From: Guadua angustifolia
Lineage: Eukaryota; Streptophyta; Magnoliopsida; Poales; Poaceae
Direction of reading: 5' to 3'
DNA length: 64,000 bases
NCBI GenBank assembly: GCA_036346375.1
Contig: CM070520.1
Span: 19,630,852-19,694,851, forward strand
Below are positions 11,806-23,662 of the stretch, one piece after another. Numbering within the stretch: position 1 is the first letter of the stretch; each line of letters starts with the position of its first letter. The notes under the pieces are model-generated. The model worked only from the letters and a program-made list of their open reading frames with translations. It did no database searches and had not been told where the DNA came from. A program made the position numbers and the translations under genes.

Positions 11806-13551
11806 TTAGGCAATTTTTGGTACCCAATCCTTGTTGGGTCCAACAATGTTAGTCACAATAAATTTAGGAACCCAAATTGTCCTAATTTTAGCATTTTTGA
11901 CACGACTAACATCACTAGAAATAGATTCGCAATAATTATTCCTCCTAAGAAAAGGATTTGGATTGAAGTGAGATGACTTAGGAGGGCAATGATAATTTGC
12001 AAAACTATTTCTAGTTTGATCTCTTCTAAGTATATGATTATTGAAATTATGCATTGGCTTAGAGGATCTAGTATATCTAGCAAATGTTTTGCTATTGTTA
12101 TTTCTCCTAAGCAATGTATTTGAATTGCTTTGTGTAGGCTTAGGAGTCCTAACAAATTTAGCAAACCCATTTCTAGATTTACTCTTTCTATGCAAATGAA
12201 TATTATTATTTCTAGCGGGCATAGGGGGTTTGACAAGCTTGGCAAACACATTGCCATTCTTGTTCTTCCTAAGCAAATAATTATCATTTACAATAATAGG
12301 CTTAGGAGTGATACCTTTGGGACAATTCTTACCAAAATGTCCCTTTCCTCGACAATTGAAGCACGTTACTCCGTTTGGTCCTCTCTTGACCCGATGGTTG
12401 TGCTCAATGCCAGTTTGCCTCAATGTGGATGGTTGTGGCTTAATCTCCACTTTATTAGGGCACATGGAGGCGAAGTGGCCCTTCTTGTTGCAAGCGAAGC
12501 ACTTGATAGTCTTCGAGTGTCTCGCATTGTGCCTCGTCTTTCTATTCTACCTCTTAGAGTTGTAGCCGAGTCCTCGCTTATCTTGAGGCGCCCTTGGCTT
12601 GCTCAAGATCTCATCGAGGATGGCTTTTCCCTTTATGCACCTCTTCAAGTCATATTCCAATTTAATGACTTGGGCCTTGAGCTCATTATTTTCCTCAACA
12701 AGATTAGCATCTAAAGACATAGAGGAACTAGAAATAATTTTATTAGAGCAACAAGGTATATCAATTAAATCATTGCAAGAGGTGGACATATCAATTTTTT
12801 ATGAAATATTTGAATTGACATTTAAACAAAGCATTTCATCAATTAAATCACATGATATTCCTATATCCACCTTTGGCTTGGTGAATTCCTTGAAAAGGAT
12901 TTTCTCATGATTTTCTTTTAGAACATCATAATCATTTTGAAGTGATTCATGTTCAAGCTTCAAAATTTTATATTTTATTTTCTCCTTTCCAAGATAACTA
13001 TTAAGCTCTTCTAACATATCCATAAGTTCATCGTATGAGGGCTCACCTTCGTTGTCACTCACCTCAATTTTACCTTTCGCCATAAAGAAACGGATTTGCG
13101 ATGGGAGTGAATTTTCATCATCGCTTGAGGCGAAGGTAGAGGTCGATGGAGATGTCGGTTCTTCATTACTTGATGTAGAGGTTGAAGAATCATCAACCGA
13201 TATTTCATCCTCAATGTAATCCTCAATTGTTGATGTGGATGATTCAAATAATTCTTGAAGCTTGATCCACATTTTACGAGCGCTTAAGAGGTTGCAAATG
13301 AGATTGAATATTTCTACGCTCACAACACTAAATAAGACGTTAGTAGCTTGAGCGTCGAGATGTAGGCATTTCTCCTCTCCTTTAGTTGGAGCTATATCAT
13401 TTAGTGGAGAATAAAAGCCCACATCTACGATCCACCATATTTGGGGGCTCATGGATTTAAAATGATCAATCATAAATAATTTCCATTGAGCATAATTAGA
13501 GCCATCAAATATTTGTGAATCGGTGTAGTGCACTAATCCGCTAAACGCCAT
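11806..13551 (-). pseudogene. Copia gag polyprotein (SIRE-type), two internal stops
   Basis: A single minus-strand frame of about 580 codons, starting ATG at 13551 only 47 bp from the PBS side, and interrupted by stops at 12799-12801 and 12547-12549. The N-terminal part (SQIFDGSNYAQWKLFMIDHF) is the UBN2/DUF4219-type Copia gag start. The middle is acidic and Ser-rich (about residues 140-185), then a coiled-coil-like Glu/Lys/Leu stretch. Two CCHC zinc knuckles follow: CFACNKKGHFASMC (frame near 12470-12510) and CFNCRGKGHFGKNC (near 12330-12370). The C-terminal 130 residues are Asn/Arg-rich repeats. No protease or integrase follows. It packages element RNA in intact relatives. Open frames on the + strand here (12130-12910) are antisense shadows. 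Confidence 0.8.
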
Positions 13552-13597
13552 CCTTTTTACTCTCTAAGCGGTTAAGCCTAAAATGAGAGTGACCGTG

Positions 13598-13609
13598 GCT
13601 TTGATACCA
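13598..13609 (-). other. Primer-binding site of the SIRE-type element
   Basis: The minus strand reads TGGTATCAAAGCCACGG directly after the LTR end CGATCCTAC. It matches the start of the plant initiator tRNA-Met complement (TGGTATCAGAGC) with one difference. Confidence 0.8.
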
Positions 13610-14464
13610 GTAGGATCGAGGATGCGCCTAGAGGGGGGTGAATAGGCGTTTTACAAAATTAATCGCTCTTCTAAAACAATCGCTCTAATCAACCCCTATG
13701 TCAAAACCTAATCAAAGATAATGCGGAAGCGATAAATTAGGTTTTGACAATTAAAGCCTAAATCAACTAGGCTCACTAGTGCACTAACTAAATTATGTCT
13801 CTATACTAGAATTGCTAAATTGAACAAACAATTAATACTAAGAAATTCTATCTCAATCAAGCAATCAATAATCTCGCAATAATGAAAGTGCTTGAATATA
13901 AATGAGACAAGAGACAAACGATATTTTTTTCGTGGTGTTCGGAGACTTGCCGATCTCCCCTAGTCCACGTTAAGGCAAGCCCAACCCCTTGGATTGGCTC
14001 CCACTTGAGCACCCGCCTCGATTCCACTAGTCGTAGTTTTTTCACGCTTTCGTGTATGCTCAACCCGAACCTTCACAAATTTCGCCGGGGCTTCTCACAA
14101 CCTTGAGAGCTCCTGCGCACGACGCCTACGCCGTCTAGGAGTCGGCAACCTCCAAGAGTAACAAGCCGAATCCTCCGCTTGAACTTCACCTAGCACAACG
14201 AATGCGCTTCCGGTGATCACCTAGTGCAACACATGCACCTAGGCTCCTCCTCAAGTGCAACACATGCACAAGAGGCTCTCAACAAATCCTAAATGCAACA
14301 CATGCAATTAGTCTCACTCTTAGCTCAAAATCAACTTGAGGGAATGCAATACATGCAAACCACCTCCCAAAAACTCACACAAGAGCCAATACACAAATGA
14401 GAGCTTCAACACATGAACCACCTCACCCAAAATGCTCAATCAACCAGCAAATGCCCCCTTGACC

Positions 14465-14473
14465 TCCTTTTAT
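14465..14473 (-). promoter_or_regulatory. TATA box of the SIRE-type 5' LTR
   Basis: GCTATAAAAGGAGG on the minus strand, identical in context to the box at 6541. This is the copy that could drive the element transcript, although the solo LTR insertions lie upstream of it in U3. Confidence 0.5.
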
Positions 14474-15952
14474 AGCCTCACAAAGAAAACTAGCCGTTGG
14501 GGGGCAAAACGGACATTAAAAGTGCTGAAACTAGCTGTTGCTACAGTACACGCGGCACTACCGGCCCCTACGTGTGGTAGTACCGGCCTAAGAACTCAAA
14601 AGAGCCTTCTCTGGTAAATAACTACCGTAAGGGCGGCACTACCGGCCCCTACGGGCGGTAGTACCGTTGCTACAGTCATTAAAACGCTCATAACTTTTGA
14701 CTCCGAACTCCGATTTAGGTGATCTTAGACTCTATGCGAAGCTTATTACGAGGGCTACACTCTCCACCCATTTTTAAGATTTAAGCAACCATATATATTT
14801 TCCAAAATCACAAAAACAAAGACTCTAATGTAGTCATTCAAGTCCAATTTTGATTTTCTCGAAATCCCTCACATAGACTTGATCAAAAACATGACTACAA
14901 GCTAGTAAGGGGTCGACAAGATTAAAACTTGAATCATGTGATGATCAACTCATGATCAAAATAATTTGCAAAACACATTTCCAAATACTATTCACATGCT
15001 TCAAAGAACCGCATATAAACTCCAAATCCAACTTGCTTGAGCATCCTCGTTTTGCAACTCATACAAAACCTAGCTCCAAACAAAACCAAAACAAACTCAA
15101 ATACATGGACTCTTTATGTAACACCCCGGCGCCAAACGCACCGCGAATGCTACCAAATCCCTAATCAACTCAATGACATCTCTACAAAATTGTTTGCAAT
15201 TAACCAAACTCTAAAAAAAATGGCTTAAAACTAAGCCACGAAATTTAAAATTTCGGCATGACCTCTCTAGATAAGAGGCCATCCACTCGTGATCAAAAGA
15301 ACAATTGCAGTTTAGATATCATTCATTCAACCAAGATGAAACATTCTAGCAGGTCCTTAGATATCAATCACACATTCACTAGCAATTGATAAATTACACC
15401 ATAACACACAACACTTTACAACCACATTAGATACGATCAGGCTTTAGGAATTAATTTAAGGGGATGATGACCGAAGTCGTGCGTGCTTCTACTCCCATCC
15501 CGATGAATCGACTTCAAGGTACCTAGAACGAGAAGCAAACAAGCGTGAGTCCAAGACTCGACAAAGTCGACAAGTAGGAAAGCGTAAGGCATTAGACTAA
15601 AATGCAACTATTAGAAGACATCAAGTAGCGTTCCTTAAATTAACATCCGTGAGCTGAGAAAAGCGGTTGATTTCATAAAGGATCCAAAACATAAGAGCAC
15701 GATTAATTCATCATTTAAATAACTATTACTTAACTGAAACATCCAGCACTAGGAGTAGTAGTAGCTCCACTTACCTCAACCAACTCGACAATGTAACAAA
15801 ACCTTACCCATGCCTTGGAAATCAATTCTGGATGAGCCCACGAATCAACTCTCAACCTGTTCCTTCCATTCTCATCATTCAACATTTATCAATCACAATA
15901 CACAAGGCAATGAAATGTTTTAATGTTTTCATTCACATAATATTTCATGCAT

Positions 15953-16140
15953 ATTTGTAATGCTATATAATACAACACGACCATGCATTTCATTCACAAA
16001 ATAACCCATACAGATATGCAATACTATATAATGCAACACAACCATGCATTTCATTCACAAAATAACCCATACAGATATGCAATACTATATAATGCAACAC
16101 AACCATGCATTTCATTCACAAAATAACCCATACAGATATG
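15953..16140. repeat. 61-bp tandem repeat, three copies
   Basis: The unit, starting TATGCAATACTATATAATGC and ending ACCCATACAGA, is repeated almost perfectly three times inside the solo LTR. The first copy is the most diverged. The outer LTRs lack the expansion. Confidence 0.85.
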
Positions 16141-16413
16141 CAAAATTATATAATTTCCAACCATTTTCATCAATTGACTTTGCGTTCATAACTTGACTTC
16201 ACTCCACGTTATTCATATCACATAATTAGCTAGGCAAAGAAATGCGCTAATTCATCAAATTCAAATTCAATCTCCCCTTTTTGGGTTGAGTCCACGACTC
16301 AACCTTCAATTTCCACAATCACCATCCATATGACACATCATTTACCACTACACTTATTATCAAAGATGCAATGCATATGAATGCTCATTTCCATGCGCGT
16401 GCAGATCTTGAGA

Positions 16414-16575
16414 GTGCCCACCGTCGGTGTGCACCCTCACGTCCCTTCCATCCCGTAGATGGAGGTGCCTACTCTTCTTGACTCGCTCCCATACAACCAC
16501 GTATATGGGACTACGAGTAGGACTTTCGTGCTCACTACATGTGAGCACAGAGGCCCTGTCGAATGGGTCGCCTCT
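16414..16575. other. Multi-hairpin module, copy 2 (in solo LTR 1)
   Basis: The same five-hairpin order as at 1882. H3 has an outer stem CCTACTC/GAGTAGG (perfect), ACTCG/CGAGT, and an inner stem TCCCATA/TATGGGA that differs from copy 1 on both sides. H4 (16528-16548) is GTGCTCAC/GTGAGCAC, a paired change relative to GTGTTCAC/GTGAACAC. H5 keeps AGAGGC/GCCTCT. Confidence 0.65.
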
Positions 16576-19124
16576 TCCATCATGAATGCACAAATGCAAT
16601 AGACATAAACAAATTTGCAAAATACATTCATTTCTCACATTTGTATCCATATTATCAATACTCATATCCGCATTCCCAACATTCTTATTCATCTTCTCAA
16701 CTCTCATATTCTTATTCTCGACACTCATATCTACATGGTCACAATTATCATTAATACTCCCATTAAAGTCATAATCCAATTTCATGATCGCCAAATCATC
16801 CCTTCTTATTAATCCAACCTCCTTACTTCATTAGTCACATTATCCATTCATACTAGTGATAATAGTATGACCTCTCAAAGATGGCTCTTCATAATCGCAA
16901 AAATGTTATAACCTTCAACTTTCAACACTAATCCTTTCAATCAACGATGCACTTGCATCAGGGTACTCGACCTTTTCATCAAAAGACAATTACCCCCACT
17001 AGACGTGCTTATAAACACAAATGCAGCCATAGCATAAGCATATAATTAACACAAGCAATCAACTAAATAGCCTTTAAGAGATATACGGGTTACACTTGCA
17101 TATAAACTCGTTTTCAGTAATAGCATAACCATTTAACCATTCTCATGCATCATATCACCTGCAAAATCAAGCATGACAATAATAAAGTAGTACACGAATA
17201 ACGGTAACATTGCAAAAGACATAATAGCCATCTATGCCACATTCACTACACGCACTTGCCTTCAACTCATCGAGGCGGTGTGGCGGCGAAGTTACCACAC
17301 CGGGGTCACACCACCTGCATATGGATATAACCCACTCAAAAACACGCCCATAATTCAACACAAAACTCATAACTAAGTCGGCTTCGCAACCCACTCCTAA
17401 ATCCCAAAAACAGCAATCTGCCAACCCGGGACAGCACTCGGTAAAATAGCCATAACTTTTAGTCAGATGATCGAAACTTAGTGATTTCAGTCGCTATTGA
17501 AAGATAATTCGATTATCTACAACTTTTTCTATAGCCAACCGACCGGGAAAAGCACTGATTATTCTCAGATTTGCGACGAACAGCAGACAGCCGCAAAAAT
17601 AACGCGTTCTGGACAGCACGCGGTAAAATAGCTATAACTTTTAAACGGTTTAATGAAATTTAGCGATTCCAGTCTTCATTGAAAGGTAATTCGATTATCT
17701 ACAACTTTCGTTATAGCCAAACCCCCAGGAAATGCTTGTAGAATTTTTCATTAGCAGCTCTAACCAAGGACGAAAATCTGTCCGAACAGAACATTCTCAT
17801 TCACTCTAGTCTCTCCATTCCCCAACTAAATGCATTGCAAAAACAAGAACCCTATCTAGGCATTTCATCAAACACCATGCGAGCAAGCCAAAGGATCTCC
17901 ACCACCTAGGGTTTTTACCTCAAGGAAGCCCATGGAGGAAAAGAGGAGGTGGGGGAGAGCTGCATCGACCAGGGGAGAGGTCGCCCGACACCGGCGGAGG
18001 CTGGCGGAAACAGGGCGGAGGCTGGCCGGGCTGCTGCTACTCTTCTTTGCTTGGGCTCATTTGCTCTTGCTACTCATTGCTTGGGCTCATTTCTTCTGCT
18101 GCTATTCTTTGTCGACAGGAAAAGGAGAGGCGCCCGGCAGGAGGAAGTCGAGGAGGCTCATTGGAGGAATCTTGAAGGAGTCGGCATGAGCTTCTGGGAG
18201 TCGGCGGGGCTTGCGAGGGAGCAGGATGGGGAGGAGCATCGGCGGGGAGAAAAGAAAGAGCCAGCCCCCAAGCCAATCTCAGCCACTCAATAAAAGAAGA
18301 GAGAAGTTAGGTGAGGAGGAACATTCCTAAAAGACCCTCCAAAACCAAAGTCCAACTTTTAACCATTAGCGAACCAAAAATTAAATTCTTGGCGCGAAAA
18401 GACAACTTGCCGCAAAACTAATCGGCTCGGAGAAAACAACCATTCCGATAAGTTTTCACGGAAAAACCCACAACCTAAAATAAAATTAATAACCGCATGA
18501 CGGCTGAACCTTGAGTCGAGAAGGTGGAAAACATTTCTGACCGAAACCCTGGCAAAGATGATTTGCGGTATTACACTTTATTTGCAACACATGCAAATCT
18601 TAGCTCCATGCATACTCCATAAACACAAATTGCTTGAGCCTTCTCCTTTTGCAACACATGCGAAACTTTAGCTCAAGGCAATTACTTCAAATGAGAAATT
18701 GAATTAAAGCAAAGCATGAGTTATTTTCTTTACAACACATGCAAGTACATAACTCATGCAAGAACCAAACATGAATTTCAACATTCGCAACACATGCAAA
18801 ATACGAACTTCATGCAAAAGCCAACGCATGCTTATCCTACTTGCAACACATGCAAATCAAGGCGTAAGCAAAACCAAAGCACAAGCTTCACCCATTTGCA
18901 ACACATGCCAAATGGTTAGCTTCATCACAAAAACCAAGCGGGTTGAGCTTGAGTGAAGCAGCTGGTTGAGCTCACCAACACATAATGAAGCTCAAACTAG
19001 AAAACTCGACCCTCTTAATAGTATGCTGACGATAAAAACTAGACTCAAAGACTAGAAAGTCCTTAGCCTATCAAGTTATACCTTCGCCGCGCCGCGATCC
19101 CCTTTGGGGCTTTTAAGATCTTTG

Positions 19125-21309
19125 TGTAACACCCGGCTCCACACCGAGCATGAATGCTACCAACTTCCAAACTTACTACAAAATTTGGTGACAACTCCCT
19201 AAACATACGGACATTCACTCATGAGACAAAAGAATAATTCATCATACTAACCATAACGAGTAACGATAAAGGATAGCAACGATGACTAGAAGCAAAGGTC
19301 ATAAACAACACTATCATCTGAGTATAACCCTCAACTACAAACTAAGGTATTTTAGATAGATGATCATTAATCGACAACAACAGGGTAAAGTAATGATGTA
19401 GGACTTGTAAAAAAACTATCTTAAACGAAACTCAAGTGGTTTGCTGTCTAGGTGAATGCTGTCATGTGAAGTGGTGATGCTACATCCCTTTCCCATATGT
19501 CGACTTCATGGTACCTAAAAGCATTAAACAAACAAGAGTGAGTCCAACAACTCAGCAAGTGCATCAAAACATATGACAAGTCAAGATCAACATATTACAT
19601 ACCACATGTCCTTTGGCCAAAAGACGTGTAAGCATCAGAACATATCACACACATAATTCATCCACATGATTCAATATACAAGCTCATGAATATCTCATCT
19701 CATTCACAATTATCAACCATATGATACATCATGCTCAAGAATGACTCTTCACTTTTCTTAGCACATCCGGTATTGCCAGTGCACACCGTCGATGTGCACC
19801 CTCTTCCCAACCATCCGTGGAAGGGCCTACAAGTAGGTCTTGCTCCGCCATCCCGTGGCGGAGTCCTACTCTTAACACCGCTCCCATCGGCGCGGTGGAT
19901 GGGACTACGGGGTAGGATCTCTCTGAGCACTTCGGATTAGTCATATACTCACATATGACTTTCTCACCGTCCTGGCTCGATGCATTTTTCATGAATGCAC
20001 ACATGCAATGCCATTCTCATATTCATATCCACATTCTCAACATTCATATCCATAATAATCATATAATTACCCAAATTCATTTACCATGATCTCAAGTCGA
20101 AACATTATCATGATTCAAATCTCATAATTTCAATATTACCATTAGCCTATCATACTAGTGAACATCACCATGGAACACAAGTAGTAACAACAAGTTACAT
20201 AAACAAGCACATGATTCATCAATCATCACACATATCGAACAAGCAGTGATACACTTGCCTTTCTCGTTCACGGGCGTTAAGGCGAGAGGTAAATCGCTGC
20301 TCCCGGGTTCACACCACCTGCAATAGGATAATCTCCACTCAAAACACGCTACCACAGCAAGCAACCAAATCAAAACAATGCCTAACCTACGAATCGCCCC
20401 AAAATTCCACAATCTGAAAACTGCCGCTCGGGACAGCAGGCTACAACAGGCCATAACTTGGGTTCTACAACCCCAAATCGAGTAAACGAAGACATTTTCA
20501 TAATCTACACGAAATATCCTAGCTTTCCTAAGTATTTGGAAAATCTGATTCGGCCTCCTCCTATCCTTAAATCACAGATCAACATACTACTGTCAATCGC
20601 GCCCAAATCTGAGTAGTGCTCGGTAATTCGGCCATAACTTTCAAACGGTTTAAGAAAATTGAGTGATTCCAGTCGGGTTTGAAAGATAATTCGATTACCT
20701 ACAACTTTCACAAAAGTGGGCAGGTCAAGAAACGTCTCTAACCTGCTGAAAAACGTGCCGGAAGCCGACTGTCAGAATTTGGCCGAACCTCTGAAATTGA
20801 CCCGAGATTGATTTCTGCCTTCTCCTCTTCTCCTCAACGAATCTGCCATGGATAAGGATTCCTAAGCCCTCCCAATCCCACCCAAAAACAGTATTCAAAA
20901 CCCCAAGATCATACCTAAACCCCGCGGAGATGAAACGAAGCCGTTTTGCGCCGTTCTTCGCGGTAGATTCGATCCCGGGCAGCGGGAGAGCGATTTGGGT
21001 GGAGGAATCTCGCGATTGCTGGCTGGGGAAGGAGAAGCGCTTCGAAAACAGCAAGGGGCGCAGCAAGGGAGAGGGGCGGCTAGGGGGTGGAGAGGTGGAG
21101 GGTTAGGGTTAGGGGAGTTGTGGGCGGTTTAGGGTGGAAAAAGCCCACTAGAGCTTAGGCAGGAAATTCTCTCCAGTGCGTCCAATCCACTCCGATTAAG
21201 GCCCAACAAAACCCGAGGGTCCCACCCCAAAAGCCCACGCTTTCCCATTGGCCCGCAAATCCAAACGACGGTCCCTCGAACTCAATCCCCAAATTTTTCG
21301 AGTATTACA
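19125..21309 (-). mobile_element. Solo LTR of a Tekay-like Gypsy element (family member 2)
   Basis: 2185 bp, TGTAACACCCGGCTCC...TCGAGTATTACA, with TSD CTTTG at 19120-19124 and 21310-21314. It is more diverged from the outer LTR than solo LTR 1. It shares the ends, the TCACACCACCTGCA stretch (near 20311), and a variant hairpin module. It has no coding content. Confidence 0.85.
19779..19960. other. Multi-hairpin module, copy 3 (variant, in solo LTR 2)
   Basis: H1 (19779-19799) is a perfect GTGCACA/TGTGCAC stem. An extra hairpin near 19844-19866 pairs CTCCGCCA with TGGCGGAG around TCCCG. H3 has CCTACTC/GGGTAGG outside and TCCCATC/GATGGGA inside. The H4 position holds a different perfect stem, AGTCATAT/ATATGACT (19939-19960). 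Layout is kept while stem sequences change. Confidence 0.6.
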
Positions 21310-23334
21310 CTTTGATCTTTTTGCATCTCCCCGGGATTGCACCCTTCTTCTCTTCTTTTCTTCGGGGTCTCCTCTTAACGCCCATCTTCACTTGATGCGT
21401 CATTGTCCCGTTTTCTCATCTCAATCATTTGGACTTAACCTATCTCATTCACAACTCATAAAAATAGTTAGTCCAAGACACATGGTTGTCTCAATCATAT
21501 ATTCACTCCATTAACACATAATGAAAGCCTCTAATATCGATTGAGCACAACCCAAATCAAATTAAATGATATAAATGTGTCTTGAGTACGCCGATGCAAC
21601 TAATACTTTGTTATACTCAAGAATTTATCGATTATCCTTAATCAATCCAAAAGAACACCATCAACACATGACGAAATGTCCTTTGATGATTAAAACACAA
21701 GCCGACCTCAATTTAAATTTTCATTTAAATTGATATGAGTATATATTAACTACACAAGTTTTCATATACTCATGTTGATGAAAAGTAATGACCCATTATG
21801 TGTAGGCTATATGGAAATGATCATTATTCTAAGTCATCAACTATAGAATACACCCCTCATGTATATGTGCATAGAGATTATTGATTTGGAGATAATATAC
21901 ACATATTCAATTTGATTACATTGGAGTATATCCTATATTACCATGAGTATACTATAACTAGGCAATTCAAATATATACTCAAGGATTTAGTTTCTTTGTC
22001 TTGATCTTTATGTGTCAATAAAGAATAGATCAATACATTGAAACCTTCAAGTTAAATTATAAACTCCCCCTAAGTATGTGCATCCATGTAATATGTGGAT
22101 TGGGAAACATGATGCGTTTTGTGGTTAATATAATGGGGACATTTATACTTTAACTTGAATCCAAAATATGCAATTAATACTAGAAAGAATACGCATACAT
22201 ACCTTGGGTTTTCCATTTTCATCCAAATATGAGACTACTAAATATAAACTCAATAAAATATGTTAGTCTCATAAAGATTAGGTTTGTCATTAAACACAGA
22301 TTAAACATTAATTAACATCAATCACCAAAACCAAAGGCTCTTGAACTTACATCCCCCCTTAAAGGAATTCGACCCCGAATTCGAAGAACGCCAACCAAAA
22401 ACCAAAGTCCACAAGGGACTTAAACTTCTTTACCAACTCAAAACACTCACGCAAAACTCCCACGGCTACAAACGATAAACCAAAACCTCAAATCCAACGA
22501 TTAACAAAATGATTTGACTTAGCTCAATTAAGTGTAACTTCTCACGCAAGAACTCAGTCAAAATCAATCGATGAGTCAAAATCCCAAAGGACCCTTGCCC
22601 AAGGTAAATGCTCACTCTGAGAACATTACCTGACAAATTAAGAAATCCTTTGCTACAACCGTCTTAACCCAAAAGGGCGGTCACACAATAAAAATGGTGA
22701 CATAATTACCATCAACTTCGGGTAGCTCACTACTAAGGGTTAAACAAGCACCACCAAGGAAGCAAATCAAAAGTATAATCCTCAATGATTATCCACCCAA
22801 AATCCTCGATTCTCTTTAACAAACTAACCACTCTCATCCTCATCAAATAATGCAATAAAATTCACCTCGGGAGAACTCCAATTAAAAGAAACCCCACACA
22901 AATCGCGACAAAAGCTCTTATAAAACCAAGAAACAACTCCGCTTATTTTAACCAAAGCAAATTCTTTCGCATTAACCAAAACCAACGTTTAGCGAGAGAA
23001 ACCGATTCTCAAATTAAGCATCTGTACCCATAACCATCACATTCTTCCTCAAGAAAAGGAAACTCGTTCCCAACAAAACCACTTCACCCACAGAATCACT
23101 TACAAAACATTCACCAGATTCACACTTTGAAATACGTGCCAACACATCACCAACCATGGAAACAATCCATGAAGACTCTCATTCACATTCTCATTTATGC
23201 AATGGAATGCAATGCAATATAATGCAACGCAACCATGCTTTCATTCATATAATATCTCATGCATATCTTATCTTGTCTCATTTCACCACTCACACCCCAT
23301 TGTACATGATGTATTATGCATGTCTCATCTCTTC

Positions 23335-23662
23335 TTTAGCACATACCAGTATTGCCGAGCACCACCCGTCGATGCGTGCCCTCAAACCCAACCATCCCGT
23401 GGAAGGGGCCTGCCGAAACAGGACTTGCCTACATGATGCATTATGCATGCCTCATCTCTTCTTTAGCACATACCGGTATTGCGAGCACCGCCCGTCGTCG
23501 TGCCCTCAAACCCAACCATCCCGTGGAAGGGCTTGCGAAACAGGACTTGCCCGCTACCCGATGGCGGGTCCTACACTAACACCGCTCCCATCCACGCCCG
23601 ATTGGATGGGACTCTGAGTAGGATCTCTGAGCACTCCGGATTAGTCATATATTCCATATGAC
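23335..23662. other. Multi-hairpin module, copy 4 (internal, with partial duplication)
   Basis: A block starting TTTAGCACATACC, containing H1- and H2-like stems and CCATCCCGTGGAAGG, occurs twice (about 23334 and 23461). Then come a CCCGCTA/TGGCGGG stem, an inner H3 stem TCCCATCCA/TGGATGGGA (9 bp, perfect) and AGTCATAT/ATATGACT as H4. It resembles copy 3 more than the copies in the outer LTRs, although it lies in the outer element's internal region. Confidence 0.6.

Larger units (their letters stand above)
15117..18575 (-). mobile_element. Solo LTR of a Tekay-like Gypsy element (family member 1)
   Basis: 3459 bp, TGTAACACCCCGGCGCC...TTGCGGTATTACA, flanked by CTTTA at 15112-15116 and 18576-18580. 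It is related to, but distinct from, the outer element's LTRs: it shares the TGTAACACC/TATTACA ends, the hairpin module (16414-16575) and the GGGTTGAGTCCACGACTCAACC stretch. There is no internal domain. A GC-rich part near 17930-18290 is open in several frames but has no recognisable domain. Confidence 0.85.
5699..22351 (-). mobile_element. SIRE/Maximus-type Copia element, gag only
   Basis: Bounded by LTRs 5699-8770 and 13610-22351, with the TSD TCCCC at 5694-5698 and 22352-22356. The LTR contains the string CCTAGAGGGGGGTGAATAGG, very common in SIRE/Maximus LTRs of flowering plants. The PBS (TGGTATCAAAGC, minus, 13598-13609) and polypurine tract (AAAAAGGGGGAGAT, minus, 8771-8785) set the minus orientation. 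The internal region (8771-13609, 4.8 kb) has gag with two zinc knuckles and then about 3 kb of AT-rich sequence, with no recognisable protease, integrase or RT. It is a non-autonomous derivative or a deleted copy. It sits inside the polypurine tract of the outer element. Confidence 0.8.
13610..22351 (-). repeat. 5' LTR of the SIRE-type element, split by two solo LTRs
   Basis: Three pieces, 13610-15116, 18581-19124 and 21315-22351, together about 3.09 kb, match 5699-8770 in order. The first solo LTR splits the sequence at ACTCTTTA/TTTGCAACACATG. The second splits it at AAGATCTTTG/ATCTTTTTGCATC. Both joins are restored exactly when one TSD copy is removed. Confidence 0.85.

Noticed and set aside
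12130..12910. Plus-strand open frames of 85-194 codons
   Set aside because: Antisense shadows of the SIRE-type gag, which has zinc knuckles and the right position relative to the PBS.
15953..16140. Centromeric or other satellite
   Set aside because: Only three 61-bp copies, wholly inside one solo LTR.
17932..18293. Plus-strand open frame with a hydrophobic Leu-rich stretch
   Set aside because: Lies in the GC-rich end of a solo LTR; no domain, and overlapping frames are equally open.
23156..23617. 153-codon plus-strand open frame rich in His, Met and Pro
   Set aside because: It spans the duplicated hairpin module of the Gypsy element, and its repeats are DNA-level, not protein-level.
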